Source: Mytilus edulis
Taxonomy: Eukaryota; Mollusca; Bivalvia; Mytilida; Mytilidae
Direction of reading: 5' to 3'
NCBI RefSeq assembly: GCF_963676685.1
Contig: NC_092356.1
Coordinates: forward strand, 47,951,601 to 48,015,600
DNA: 64,000 nucleotides
In this document: positions 31,301 through 45,800 of the stretch, in pieces
Numbering within the stretch: the stretch's first letter is position 1
Layout of the letters: every line of letters begins with the position of its first letter
Position numbers and translations under genes: made by a program
Notes under the pieces: generated by a model
What the model was told of the DNA's origin: nothing
Databases searched by the model: none
Seen by the model: the letters and a program-made list of their open reading frames with translations, nothing else

Positions 31301-33847
31301 TTATATTACTTATGAGAGAGAATTTATCATTACAAAAAATCTTAACTTTTTTTTGAAGTAGTCATGTGCACTGAACCATGAAAATGAGGTGAAAGACATT
31401 GGACATGTGACTGACAGAAAGTTCGTAACATGAGGCATCTATATACAAAGTATGAAGCATCCAGGTCTTCCACCTTCTATAATATAAAGCTTTTAAGAAG
31501 TTAGCCGCCTACGCCGCCAGATCACTACCCCCATGTCGAGCTTTCTACAACAAAAGTTGCAGGCTCGACAAAAACCATAAATCAGGGAAAGACAAACACT
31601 TGGAAATATATATTGTTTAAGAGAAAGACCATTCATCTTTATAATGGTACCTTCAATATGATGTTGCTTTGGTTTGCTCTTGGTTAAATTAAAATAGAAT
31701 TGACCTGCAGTTGCAAGATAATTGATAAATAAATTCAAGGTTTATGCTGTATTTTTATTCAATTCAGTGTTTTCCAGTTATATGATCATTTTTACCACCG
31801 GTATATATATACTTTGATTACTGCCTAACGCGTATCTGCCTCATATACTTTAATTTTCATATAAATAATTCGTGAATTTTAATATTACATAACCATGCAT
31901 CTATGGTTTCTTTTGTTTAAGCACTATACAATTTTGGGTTCAAACTGTAAATTGAGGTTCAAACTAAATTTAAGACATTAATTTACACCTCATTAAAATG
32001 TTAATTTGAATGCAAAGAATAAAAAAACAAAATGAAAAAAATGGTGATGAATGACCCTTATCATATGATAAACCATCATAGTTATGTGCTATTTTAAATA
32101 GCAAAAAAACTTATAATAAGAATATTTCTTTCTTAATGACTCACATATATATATACCTTTCTTACAAATAACCATATATTCACCAAAACAATTCAAAATT
32201 ATACATATAACATTGTCAAGCATTAAAAAGATTATGGCTCAGTCACATAAAAAATAATAAATATCCATATCTTTGGAGGATACAAGATGCCTTCATTACA
32301 GATAGTTCTTAATTAATATTTATTTCAGCCTACTGCCTACTAGGTAAATATCAACTTGTGATAACACATCAATTAAATACAGCTTAATTAAAAATCATAA
32401 CAGAATTATAACACAATGTACAACTATGTTGAAACCCAAACAACAAAAATATTTTTATCAGCTTTGTAAATTCAACCAATACATACACACCAAAAATCCC
32501 ACTTTTATATCTTGAATTCTTTTGTTACTATATATAACACAAAATAGATGTAATTTCCTCAATTTGTAATGATAATTAATCATTCAAAATTACATAGTTA
32601 AATAAGGTATCCCTTGACACACCCACTATCTCAATACAAAATAAACCCTAAAAATAACCTGGATAATTGACAACATTTTGGTCACAAACACTTTTAAAAA
32701 GTTACGATGGACTTAATTATGGACTAAAACTGAAAACGAATTAAAAATGAACTCAAGGGCTTTTGGAATAAATGTACTATTAAGGGTAAAATTACTCCTA
32801 GTATGTTTGTTGTTGATGGAATTTAAAGCTCTCTTCCTTCCCTCCTACATCCAAGTTAATTGAATAGCCATAAATTTGCATAAAAACTATATAGGCTATA
32901 AAAGTAATTTAATAAATTTAACAGACATACCACAGGGGTGAAAATATGAGAATGCCATATGCATAGAACAATCTATACACATGAGGTAATTTGATGCCAG
33001 TCTAGTTCGATGATGAATAAATTAAAAAAAATGTCAATACTTTAATATCAAGAGCACTCCTGCATACCAGTAGTAGGAGTCAGATTCAGCCAAATTGTGG
33101 ATGCGAAAGATTGACTTTTTAATCAACTACTTGAATACATTGTTCTCATATCTCTGGTAATGACAAATCAAGCTATATCTGATAAGGTGGATTCATTTAT
33201 CTACTTAGGTTGAAGAAAACCAAAATTTACATCCCAACTTTAAGAGTACATTATTCCAGCTTCATTGGTAAATATTTCTCTCATAATGTGACAATTATAG
33301 TTTGCTACTACCCAGGAATTCTAGGATACTTTGTATCCGAGGGGTGCTATGATATAGTATCCCAAAGGAATTCTACAATACTTAGTAACAATGATGAATA
33401 AAAAGAAATAAAATTATGTTTTGATACTCCGTGGGAAAGGGACATATATGTAAATACAGTAACTAAAGAATATCTGACATGACAAAGTGACCATTATAAC
33501 ACTGCTCAAATGAACATGTGTTTTAGATAATGAAACCTTTAAATGATTGCAGCTGCTTTTTCTGGGAAATAAATGGGCCAATGTTTATGTCAAACATACA
33601 TGAAAAATCTGTACAAAAATATAAAACCATGAAATTGAATTAAAATTCTAAGTGATTAGATGAAAACCCCCACATATCAATTCAACCATTCAAACAGAAA
33701 AGTATTTTTTTTCTTTTTACATTTTGAATGTAGTGTTAACATTTGGACAATGGTCACCTGAGATGTATGTGAATGGCAGATGTCTAAATGAATGGTACTT
33801 AAACAGTAAAATGACTTCTACTATACATGTTTGTGTTACAATATGAA
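28378..33847 (-). other. Repeat-poor stretch downstream of gene 2; possible very long 3' UTR
   Basis: No protein gene is recognised. Apart from the repeat at 30701-31575 it is AT-rich unique sequence. Read on the minus strand it directly follows the stop of the zinc-finger gene. An AATAAA (TTTATT on plus, 28843-28848), followed by a T/G-containing stretch on the minus strand, is a candidate polyadenylation site. A closer site is equally possible, since TTTATT occurs repeatedly. Confidence 0.3.
30701..31575 (+). repeat. Long dispersed repeat with ~147-bp periodicity, copy 1
   Basis: It starts AACAAGAGTTCACACGCTG and ends with the hairpin GTCGAGC...GCTCGAC. It contains repeated CCATGAAAATGAGGTCAAGG motifs. 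It is shorter and more diverged than the copies at 35160-36254 and 46667-47732. Confidence 0.9.
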
Positions 33848-36800
33848 TCATGACATTTCTTCATCTGCTGAATTTCTACGACCCATTGGACCTCTACGAT
33901 TGCGACGGTCAAATGGCACATCATCATTTCTAAAGTTTCTGGATTTTCTTTCTCTTCTCTCCAAACTCCTGAAGGGATTTGGGTCACGGTCCACTTCTTC
34001 ATCGCTCACTTCCATAAGATCAAAAGGAGGCCTTTCCCTGAATGGTTCACGGAATCTATCATGGGGCATATCAAACATGCCTCTAGGTCCATCAAAACCC
34101 CCACGACCCCTCGGCCCATCGAAATCATCAAAGTCTCTAGGTCCATCAAATCCAAAAGGACCCCTAGGTCTATCAAAATCATCACGTCCCCTTGGTCCAT
34201 CAAAGCCCCCACGTCCTCTATGTCTATCAAAGCCACCACGACCTCTGGGTCCATCAAAGCCTCCAGGACCTCTGGGTCCATCAAAGCCCCCAGGGCCTCT
34301 AGGTCCATCAAAGCCTCCAGGACCTCTTGGCCCATCAAAATCTCTAGGTACATCAAATCCAGGAGGACCCCTAGGTCTATCAAAATCATCACGACCTCTA
34401 GGTCCATCAAAACCACCACGACCCCTTGGTCCATCAAATCGCCTTGGGGGGCCATCAAACAATGGAGACCTATTAGATGGAGCGTTATCAATCATTCCAG
34501 GTCCAGGTTCTATACTAGGTCTCCTAGGACCACCTCTGTTAAGTCTCATGTCTAACAGAGCTCTAGGAGGTGGTTCATCCATATCTAAGAGTGATGGTGG
34601 TCTTTGGCCCTTATTTATTGGTGGTCTTGGGCCATGACCATGCCCTCCTAAAGGTGGACCTGGGCCAAGCAAACTTGGTCCATCGTCTAAAAAATAATTT
34701 AAAATTCTTTAATGCATACAGTATCTGTTGATTGTTTAAACTTGAATGTGAATATAAAAAAAAAAATTAATGGTTTACTTTTATAAATTGTTATTTGGAT
34801 GGAGAGTTGTCTCATTGGCACTCATACCACATCTTCCTATATCTATTGATCTTTTCTTTTTTTATATAGTTTATTCTAAAGGTATCTACACAGAACAATT
34901 GTCCTTGGAAAAAGTGAAGTGTAACCCTTTAAATGTCTGCTGATTTTTTTACTCAGTATGTTTTGTTAGATTAAAATCAGAATTTTAACGTCTTTTGTAA
35001 CTGGAATGGTAACCATTTGTTTTATTTCTTATCCCATGATTCTAACATTGTTATATTTCATCAGCAATAATCCACTGTCTTACTCTCTCTGACATTAACA
35101 TGTATAGCCCATTAGAGTTCTATAAGTCTTCTAAAAATAAATCATTAAATTTCAGATTTAACAAGAGTGCACACACTGAAATGTCTCGCCTTCTATACTA
35201 ATCAATGATATTATGCTGATAGTCCTAAGTATAAAGCTAAGCTTTAATACAACTGTCACATAAACTTAACATTTACCAAGGTAACTAAACAAAGACCAAT
35301 GAACCTTGAAAATGAGGTCATGGTCAGATGAACCATGCCAGGCAGACATGTACAGCTAACAATGCTTCTATACAACATATATAGTTGACCTATTACTTAT
35401 AGTTTAAGAAAAATAGACCAAAACACAAAAACTTAACACTGTGCAATGAACCGTGAAAATGAGGTCAAGGTCAAATAAAACCTGTGCGACTGACATAAAG
35501 ATCATAAAATATTTCCATTAACCAAATATAGATGACCTATGGCATATAGTATTAGATAAAAAGACCAAAACTCAAAAACTTAACTTTGACCACTGAACCA
35601 TGAAAATGAGGTCAAGGTCACATGACATCAGCCCGCTAGACAGGTACACCTTACAATCATTCCATACAACAAATATAGTAGACCTATTGCATATAGTATG
35701 AGAAAAACAGACCAAAACACAAAAATTTAACTATAACCACTGAACCATGAAAATGAGGTCAAGGTCAAATGACAACTGCCAGTTGGACATGTACACCTTA
35801 CAGTCCTTCCATACACCAAATATACTAGCCCTATTGCTTATAGTATCTGAGATATGGACTTGACCACCAAAACTTAACCTTGTTCACTGATCCATGAAAT
35901 GAGGTCGAGGTCAAGTGAAAACTGTCTGACAGACATGAGAACCTTGCAAGGTACGCACATATCAAATATAGTTATCCTATTACTTATAATAAGAGAGAAT
36001 TCAACATTATAAAAAATCTGAACTTTTTTTTCAAGTGGTCACTGAACCATGAAAATGAGGTCAAGGACATTGGATATGTGACTGACGGAAATTTCGTAAC
36101 ATGAGGCATCTATATACAAAGTATGAAGCATCCAGGTCTTACACCTTCTAAAATATAAAGCTTTTAAGAAGTTAGCTAACGCCGCCGCCGCCGCCGGATC
36201 ACTATACCTATGTCGAGCTTTCTGCAACAAAAGTTGCAGGCTCGACAAAAACTAGAGGCTCTCAAGAGCCTGTGTTGCTCACCTTGGTGCATATTAAACA
36301 ATGGACACAGATAAATTCATAACAAAATTGTGTTTTGATGATCATGATGTGTTTATAGATCTTACTTTAAAGAACATTCTTGTTGCTACAATTATCTCTA
36401 TCTATAATGAACTTGGCCCAGTAATTACAGTGAAAAATATTTTCAAAAAATCTACAAAAATTTACAAAAATTTATGAAAATTGTTAAAAAATTGTTAAAA
36501 AATTACTATAAATGGCAGTAACTCCTTAAGGGATCAACTGACAATTTTGGTCATGTTAAATTATTTGTAGATCTTACTTTGCTGAACATTATTGCTGTTT
36601 ACAGTTTATCTCTATCTATAATAAAATTGTATATCTTTCTAAGGTCTGAGGGTTGTTTAATCACAGGTTTGTTTTTGAAGGAGTGAAGTGTTGGTGTGTT
36701 CTTTTGTTGTTTTTTCTTAATATTTTTGTAATTAACTATTTTCTTCTTTTTTGGGGGGATCACAAAAGAAGTGCATTGAACCCTACAAATTTTATCTTTT

Positions 36801-39800
36801 TATGTAAGGCCCTCACATAATAGAGGGCAAGGAATGGTTATTTCTGACACTTAATAATTAAAATAATTTTGATTCTTCAAATTTCATTCATTATTGACGA
36901 CACATTAACATTTTATTCAATAAAATCAATATTCTAAAATGTGTACTCCAAGAAAATAAATATTGCCAATGCATTACACATATTGTTGAGTTCAAAAACA
37001 TAAATCTTTTGCCTTACCACTACAGATAGCTCTTCGATTGACACCTGCAGAGGGGGAAAGAGGATTAAGTAACTAACCACTATAACCTTACCTTTAATCA
37101 ATGTTATTTTCCCACCAGGTCCATACATAGGCAGTGGACCACGTCCTGCTTTCTGTCTGTGCTTTTCACTATTTAAATGTTCAAATATATTGTCTTCAAA
37201 CATTGTCTGATGATTACATAAACAACATTTAAATATTTCTACTTCCCTACAAAAACAAGACCACAAAAATTAATCAAAAACAATTCTAAAAAATTTCTCT
37301 AAAGGCATTTTTCAGAAAATTTTATTATTTTATGAGAGGTTTCATAAAATGGGAGTAATGTTAAATTGGTACCTTGTCACAAACAATAAATTTCTTAGTA
37401 TATAACAGAGCTAACTATGAGGTATGGGCTTCTCTGGCCTTTGTTAGTCTTGTATTATTTTAATTTTAGTTTCTTGTGTACAATTTGGAAATTAGTATGG
37501 CGTTCATTATCACTGGACTAGTATATATTTGTTTAGGGGCCAGCTGAAAGACGCCTCAGGGTGTTGCAATTTCTCGCTACATTGAAGACCTGTTGGTGAC
37601 CCTCTGCTGTTGTTTTTTATTTGGTCGGGTTGTTGTCTCTTTGACACATTCCCCATTTCCATTCTCAATTTTATTTTATTTGTTCATTGTTGAAGGCTGT
37701 ACTGTGATGTATAGCTGTTAATTTCCTATGTCATTTGGTCTCTTGTAGAGAGTTGTCTCATTGACAACCATACCACATGTTCTTCTTTTTTATGGAAGAG
37801 ACAAAATTTTAAAAATAAAATTACAGACTTACGTTTTATAAGAATCTGCATGATGTTATTTGCTAGATTTATAGTACATGTACATTTTGATTTTCCAATT
37901 CAAGGGGTCAAAAGTGCTCCTCTATCATACTTTCTCCCTAACTGGATTTTGTTTTAATCAACACCATACTGGTAATCAACTTTCAATTTGTGATAGTGCA
38001 TCAAAGTGTATATGTTTATTGCACATGACTATTTAATAAAATAAATATTTAAAAAAATCCAAATTATGATTGATGACTGTTTAAAGTTCAGTGGCAAATT
38101 AAATGCCTATTCAGGTCAAGAACAAGTTCATGTGATAGGAATATATATAATCCCTGCTTTGTACTAGACAGACATCAGCCAGACTTTAAATTTTACGTTT
38201 TTCATTTTGGGGCCTTTTAAAGTTGACAATGAGGTATGGGCTTTACTCATTGTTGAAGGCCGTACATTGATCTATAGTTGTTTATTTCTGTGTTATTTGG
38301 CCTCCTGAGAAGAGTTGTATCATTGACAATAATACCACATCTTCTTTTTTATAGTTTGCATGGTCCACATTATTTTGACTTTACTTAGTATATAGTATGG
38401 GTTCTGCTCTTCATTATTTTCTTGAGTGCGAGACATTACAACCATTTTCATTTGGCTATATTTACCATTTTATTGTCTCTACATTTCTTTTAATATTCTT
38501 ACTTGGAAATATGTGGTGCATCTTCCTCAAGAAGTTCAAATCCTACATCTTGTTTGCCTTCTAACTTTAACATCTTCTTTTTATGATTTTTACCCTTGAA
38601 ATGGGCCTCTGCCATTGAGGGGTGCTGGAATGCCATCTCACATATATCACAAGTATCTGGAAAGTCTATATCCTACAAAAACATATAGTATTAATCATCA
38701 AACTTTCATCAGACTCATCCTTCTCTTAAACTATTAGTTATACAATGTGTATTGTTGTGCGTTTGTTTTTTTTCTACATTGGCTAGAGGTATAGGGGGAG
38801 GGTTGAGATCTCATAAAACATGTTTAACCCTGCCCTAATTTTGCGCCTGTCAGGAGCCTCTGGCCTTTGTAAGTCTTGTATGATATTTAATTTTAGTTTC
38901 TTGTGTATAATTTGGAGTTTAGTATGACGTCCATTATCATTGAACTAGTATACCTATTTGTTTAGGGGTCAGCTGAAGCATGCCTCCGGGTGCAGGAGTT
39001 TCTAGCTGCATGGAAGACCAATTCTGCTCTATGGTCGGGTTGTTGTCTCTTTGACACATTCCCAATTTCCATTCTCAATTTTATTGCAGTTCTTTAAAAC
39101 CACAGCCTCAAGTGAGGCAACAGTTTTATAAAAGAATTGGACAAGTAATATCTCATGTAAATCCTTAGCTCACTAAAGGTGACATCTTCAATTAATTAAT
39201 TATCTATGCTGATTTTTTGGCTTACAGTAGAGAGTCAATATAGAAATTATGGTTACAAGCCTTAATTAATTACAGGTTTAGATCAAACTAAGATAATAAA
39301 ATGCCATTTTTTTTTTTTAAATAATTTGATATTTTCTTAAATCTTTGAAACTAGCAGTGATGTCATCTGGAACAATACTGTGACCATTTGATGCTCTTTT
39401 TTGTTGTCTTTTATTGAACAGTTGTTGTCTGAATTGTATCCACCCTATGTGTCTTATTATTCATATTCTGTTATTTTCTAATATACAATTTACCAAATCA
39501 AACTTTGAAATCTTGAGATATAACTTTTAACAAAATAAATTCAAGACATACCCCTGGTTTTGTATCAGCATCCTTTTTCTCGTCTTTCTCATCTTTCTTG
39601 GCGACTTCATCAGCTTTCTTATCTCCATCCCCCTTTTTTCCACTTTCAACAGTCTTTTTATCATCAGTAGGAACGCCAGTTTTCTTTGCTGCTATTTTTG
39701 CCAATGTGGCATCCAGTGCTGCCTGATTTTTGTATGCTCTAACTTTCTTCATGTGTGGTTTGCCCTCGTAATGCTGTTTTGTTTGTGTTGCATTGTTTAA

Positions 39801-42800
39801 TTTTGTTTCACAAAGTTTACAGTACAATGGTTGTTTCATGGCCTCAATCTTCTTGTCAAGTTCTGCTTCATCAATATCCGAATAATTGCCCTTGCTTTCC
39901 ATTGGTTCATCATCTATTTTCTTCAATTCTTCTTCTGTTTTCTTCAGGTCATCCAGCTTTTCTTCCTTAACATCTTTCTTCTCCTTATCTGGCTTTAGAG
40001 GGTCAACTTTAGCTATCTTGACAGGAGGTTGGGACTTTTTATCTTCAACAAGAGAAGAAGACACATTCTCTGTTTTGCGTTTAGCTTGTCTGTCCTCCTT
40101 ACCAATGTCCATTTTATTCTTATTTTCGTTCTCATTAAAACTGTCTTTCCTTCCACCAAATGACCTACTTGAAGCTCTAACTGAACTAGAGTGTTCTCTG
40201 TCCCTTGAACTGTCTCTGTCCCTAGAATTGTCCCAAGATCTTTCCCTTTCATTCATTCCTCCGCCCCCTCTTCCACCATGAAATCCACCTCTTCTGTCAC
40301 CTCCAAATCCACCTCTCCTATCATTTTCAAATCCACCTCTTCGGTCACCTCCAAATCCACCTCTCCTGTCAGGGTCAAATCCACCTCTCCTATCATTTTC
40401 AAATCCACCCATTCTGTCATTGTCAAATCCACCTCTTCTATCACCTCCAAACCCACCTCTGTGGTCACCTCCAAAACCTCCTCTCCTGTCATTTTCAAAT
40501 CCATCTCGTCTGTCATTTTCAAAACCACCTCTTCTGTCACCCCCAAATCCACCTCTATGGTCACCTCTTCTGTCACCTCCAAAACCACCTCTTCCTCTGT
40601 TATCTCCAAAGTCCCTACCTCTAGCATCTCCCATAAAATCTCCACCTCTGCCTTTGTTATCTCCCATGAGGTCGCCTTCTCTTCCCCTGTTATCACCAAA
40701 AAAGTCTCCACCTCTCCCTCTGTTTTCTCCAAAATCACTTCCTCTTCCTCTGTCACCTGCAAACTCACCAAGTAAACTTTTCCCTCTTCCTCTATTATCA
40801 TCAAATTCTCCTTTTACCACATCATCATGTCCAAATCCGCCACGACCACGTCCTCCTCCGCCAAAGTCTCTTCCTCTGCCTCGACCTTCAAATCTGTCTT
40901 CCGATTCCCTTCTTTCACCACGTCCTGCAAAACGGTCACCACCCATGCCTCTGCCTCTATCAAAGCGATCGTCTTGATCTCTACCACCTCGTCCACCACG
41001 ACCACCACCTCTGTGTCCAAAACTATCACGATCATCAGGTCCATCATAACCACGTCCCCTTCCACCTCGACCACCTCTGAAATCTCTTCCCCGTCCTCTT
41101 CGATCAAATCTATCATCATCTCTTGAATATTGTGAAGGGACCATGCCTGTCATAAATGGTTTGTCACTTGTATCTGGTGGACCATCATCATACATATCAT
41201 CAGATGGAAAATTATCTGGTTTGAAGCCTGTAGCTCTAGCTGGTGGTGGTGGTTGATAATCACCATATCCTGGCTTCTGAGTACTCGGTGGTACTGTTGG
41301 TCCTTGGTTTCCTGGAGGATAATTTGATGGACTTGGGCCATGTTTGTCATAATTTGATTCCGGTGGTTGATTCCCCCATCTGGATGTTGGTTTTGGTTCA
41401 ACTTGATCCCATTTTGATGCTGGCTTTGCATCACCTTGATTCCCCCATCTAGACGCTGGCTTTGGATCAACTTGATCCCATTTCGACGCTGGCTTTGTTT
41501 CCCCTTGATCACCCCATCTAGATGCTGGCTTTGTGTCAGTTTGACTTCCCCACCTGGACCCTGGCTTTGTGTCACCTTGGTTCCAGTTTTGTCCTTGTTG
41601 GTAATCAGTAGGAGGACCTGACTGTTGGTAGTCATAGCTACTTCCAGGTGGGTTACTGCCTTGTTGGTATCTGGCATCCTGCTGGTAACTTGAACTGCTA
41701 CCCCTGTAACTAGAACTATTGTCCTTATAATCACTGATTGGTGGCTGGGTGCCATATCCTTGAGGATCTTTTGGATAACTGGACTGATAGTCAGTAGGGT
41801 CCTGTTTATGGCCTCCAGGACCAGATCCTTGCTGGTATGGAGGTTTACTAGGAGGTCCTTGCTGGTAGCCAGAGACATCAGAGCCTTGCTGATATCCTGT
41901 GTTTCCCTTGACCTCTCCTGGCTGGTATCCACCAGGTCCTTGTTGGTATCCAGTTCCTCCTTGACTTTGCTGATATCCAGTGTTACTTTGTCCTTGCTGA
42001 TATCCAGAGCTTCCTTGACTTTGCTGATATCCAGTGCTTCCTGGTCCTGTTTGGTAACCAGTTGGTCCTGGAGGAGGTGGCTGGTACCCAGTACTGGCAG
42101 GTCCACTAGGAGGCTGTTGGTATCCTGTACTTGCAGGTCCACTAGGTGGCTGCTGGTATCCAGTACTTGCAGGTCCACTAGGAGGCTGTTGGTATCCTGT
42201 ACTTGTAGGTCCACTAGGTGGCTGCTGGTATCCAGTACTTGCAGGTCCAGTTTGGTAACCAGATGAAGTTGGAGTCTGTTGATAACCTGTACTGGCTGGA
42301 GCTGTTTGATATCCAGAGGAACCTTGTGGCTGCTGGTATCCTGTAGCTACTGGTGGTGCTGATTGGTAACCAGAAGCCCCTGGTGTCTGCTGGTAACCTG
42401 TATTACCTGAAGCTGAAGCAGTTTGGTATCCACTACTGCTCTGGGACTGATAATTTCCTGCCTGTGGATAGCTTTCAGTGCCTTTTGCCTGCTGGTATCC
42501 TGGAGCAGACTGTTGATAGCCGTAACTGTTTCCTGCCTGTTGATATCCTTGATAAGATGAAGTAGCTTTTTCTGGTGTTGATTCTTTTGTTTTATCTGGA
42601 GGTGGTGGTGGCTGATTTGTTCCTTGCTGTGAGCTTTGCTGATAACCAGAGCCTGAACTAGACTGGTACCCATAATTGCCTTGTCCCTGTTGGTACCAGT
42701 TACTTCCCTGTTGATAGCTCGTTGGTGGGTAGCTTGATCCTTGATACCCTGTGCCTTGTTGGTATGGTTGTCCACTAGTTGGTGTAGTACTTGCATTGGT

Positions 42801-45800
42801 TGTAGGAACAGCTGCTGGAGTTGAACTCGGCTGACCTGCTGGGCTGGGTGGTGGGTAACCAGGGGTTGTTGGCGTTGTTGGTAAGGGTGGATTAGCAGGA
42901 CTTTGTTGCTGGTATCCAGTAGCCTGGGCAGGTGCTTGTTGAGTAGGAGTAGTACTACTTGTCGTTACTGCTTGAGTTTGGCCTGCTTGTTGATAGCCTG
43001 TAGTTGAGCTTTGTTGATACTGGTTATAATTAGCCCACATCTGTTGATATTGTTCTGGAGTATAATTGCCATATTGAGAATAATTATACTGAGAGTAAGG
43101 TTGTGAGTTACTACCACTTGTTGAATACTGTTGACTTTGTGATGTTGAGTACTGTGAGTCTGTTGGTGTGGCTGCTGTTGAATACTGTGTTGTTGTTGGT
43201 GCTGATGATGATGTTGAGTAAGATGTTGCTGATGTGGAATATTGTGACGGGCTCTGTGTTGTTGTGGGTGGCACTGGTGGCTCGGGTGGTTGCTGTTGTC
43301 CTTGATATTGGTTAGATGAATAATAATTGTATCCTAAAAAATAAATTAATCAGCCATCATCTAACTACTGCAAAATCATTTATTTTCTGTAGTACTGTAG
43401 AAATATATAAGATCAGTCAAAGACTGACTACCCATAGGAAAAAAATATAATTTGCTATCCACAGGTTAGCATTGTATTTTCTTGACCAGCCCTAATTATT
43501 AATACCATCCCTCTTAAGGTGGTACCCAACACTTTAACTAAAATTAATTTGGCTCATTTAAATTTCATACAATTTTGACAAAGTATTTACCATTACTTTT
43601 CGATAAAAATATAAAATTTTAGAAACATTTGAACCAACCAATTTATCTGAAAAATTACACTGGTTACATAGCAGTTTGACAAACACTAATTTTGATCATT
43701 GGGACGCTTAATATTCCCTTCACAACACAACGTAATTAAAACGTTTAGCTGATTTTAAAGAGTTATCTCCCTGTAGTGTTAGGTACCACCTTAATACAAC
43801 ATTATATCTATTTAGAGACAGGGTAAAATGGTAGAGTATATCAAATGTAAAATCAAATCGTATATATTCATAAATTATGCAAAACATAGTTTACAAAATG
43901 TATTACAAAGATGTAGCTCCTGAAGACATCACATGGTACAATGCAGATATAAAATGTGATCCCAAAAAAATCAATCCATGAAATTAAGGTGCATATTTTG
44001 TTTTGAGTTGTTATTTGAATGTTATTTTAGCAGGTGGTTTTCAAAAACCATTATAAACATGATAAAGAAAGTTAATTCACAACCTAAACAAAATGAAAAT
44101 GGTATTTTCAAAATGAACAATGATGAAATGAAAATGATATTCTCTAAACAAAATGAAAATAATATTCTCTAAACAAAATGAAAATTATTTTTTCTAAACA
44201 AATTGAAAATTATTTTTTTCTAAACAAAATGAAAATGATTTTTTCTAAACAAAATGAAAATGATACTCTCTAATGAAAATGAAAATGATAATCTCTAAAC
44301 TCCATGGCCATGTTTATACCTGATGATGAATAGTTGTCAGTTGAATATCCACTAGCTGGTTGCTGATATTGTGAATAATTTCCAGATCCCTGGGGTGGTG
44401 GTGGGGGTGGGGCAGCTCCTCCTCCTGCTGTTGCATAGCCTCCTAATTAAAAGAATAATAAAATTAAGACTATATACAAAATTTATAGCATGTATAGATA
44501 AATAACAAAAAAATCACCGATCATGAAAGTATTAAGGATGCACAGAAATAGAACTGAACACATTTGAATTTTAACTGAAAGTCTTGAAGATAATGGTTTT
44601 ACTACAGGTACAGAAAAAAATCATCATATATGATACAATAAATGTAGGACTGTAGTAAAACAATTATACTAATGTGTCATTATATCTATACCAATTTTAA
44701 ATATTATAGGAACAGGCCTCTACATTAACATTTTTTCTAACTTGTCCCTTCGGACAAGTGGCAAGAAAATCAGCTTGTCCGAACTCTTAACTCACTTGCC
44801 CGAATTCATAATTGAAAATCTAACATATTGATGATTTATGCAATAATAACACTTGGGCTTTGATTGTACCTAATAAAAGGAGCATTTTGTAATGTTATAT
44901 GAATACCACATCAAAATACATTTCATTATTTCAGAATGAAAGATTTTTTGCAAGACTGTGTTCTCTGACTCAATGTCACTATCATTTGTCAATCATTAAA
45001 TCATCATTTCTTCCCAAACCACTACGTTCCCCTATGGACCTATTCATTCTTTAGGAGTGGTATGGGTTAAACCAAGGATGTAAATACACTTGGCCATCTT
45101 GAACATGTATATGAGTAAACCTTTTTAATTTATTGATGATGTCAAAACAAGCTTTTACAATTTATTTTGATTTGTATATACATTGATATATGATTATAAA
45201 GTACATACACATTTCACTAAAAAATCTGCCTTTTTAGATTGATTTTTTTTTTTTATCTTAAATTTTATATCATAGATCTTATCAAATAAAACCTCTTTTA
45301 ATGTATTGTTATGCATAAAAGCAAAATCAAATGAAACATACTTTAATTTAATATTTTAAAGTTTAGGTAAAACTCCATATGGAGGTGCTCCTAATTCAAA
45401 GAAGCTTATACTAAGAAGATACATTAACATTGGTTTTTTCCCCCTTACTTATATCCCCCTGGTCAATGGCTGCCAGCATGTTCAAATACTCCAAATCAGA
45501 GACATATTATACAAGTTTTATATGTCTCTGGTTCAATCAATGAATAATTATTTCATTTAGTATGATCAATAAAACAATCATTCATATTTTTGGGAATGTA
45601 TAAGTCTTGAATTTGATCTATTTTTATCTGACCTTGATTTTTCACTTGTCCCATCGGACAAGTAGTATGGTGAATCTACTTGCCCGACACCTGTGTCTAC
45701 TTGTCCCGGACAATCGGACAAACGTTAATGTCGAGCCCTGAGGAATTCATGTTGTCTAGTTGTAGATTTAAGTGGCACCTGCTTCAACATGTATAAATGT

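Noticed and set aside
33831-34637. Long plus-strand ORF (268 aa, Pro/Ser/Lys-rich) opposite the last exon of gene 2
   Set aside because: It is the mirror of the GFDGPRG repeat codons on the minus strand. The minus frame splices in phase to the rest of the gene and the plus frame has no exon context.
40253-42266. Several 100-350 aa ORFs on both strands over the RGG and Tyr/Gln regions
   Set aside because: They arise from tandemly repeated codons read in other frames; only the frame of exon 43333-39552 links to the zinc fingers.
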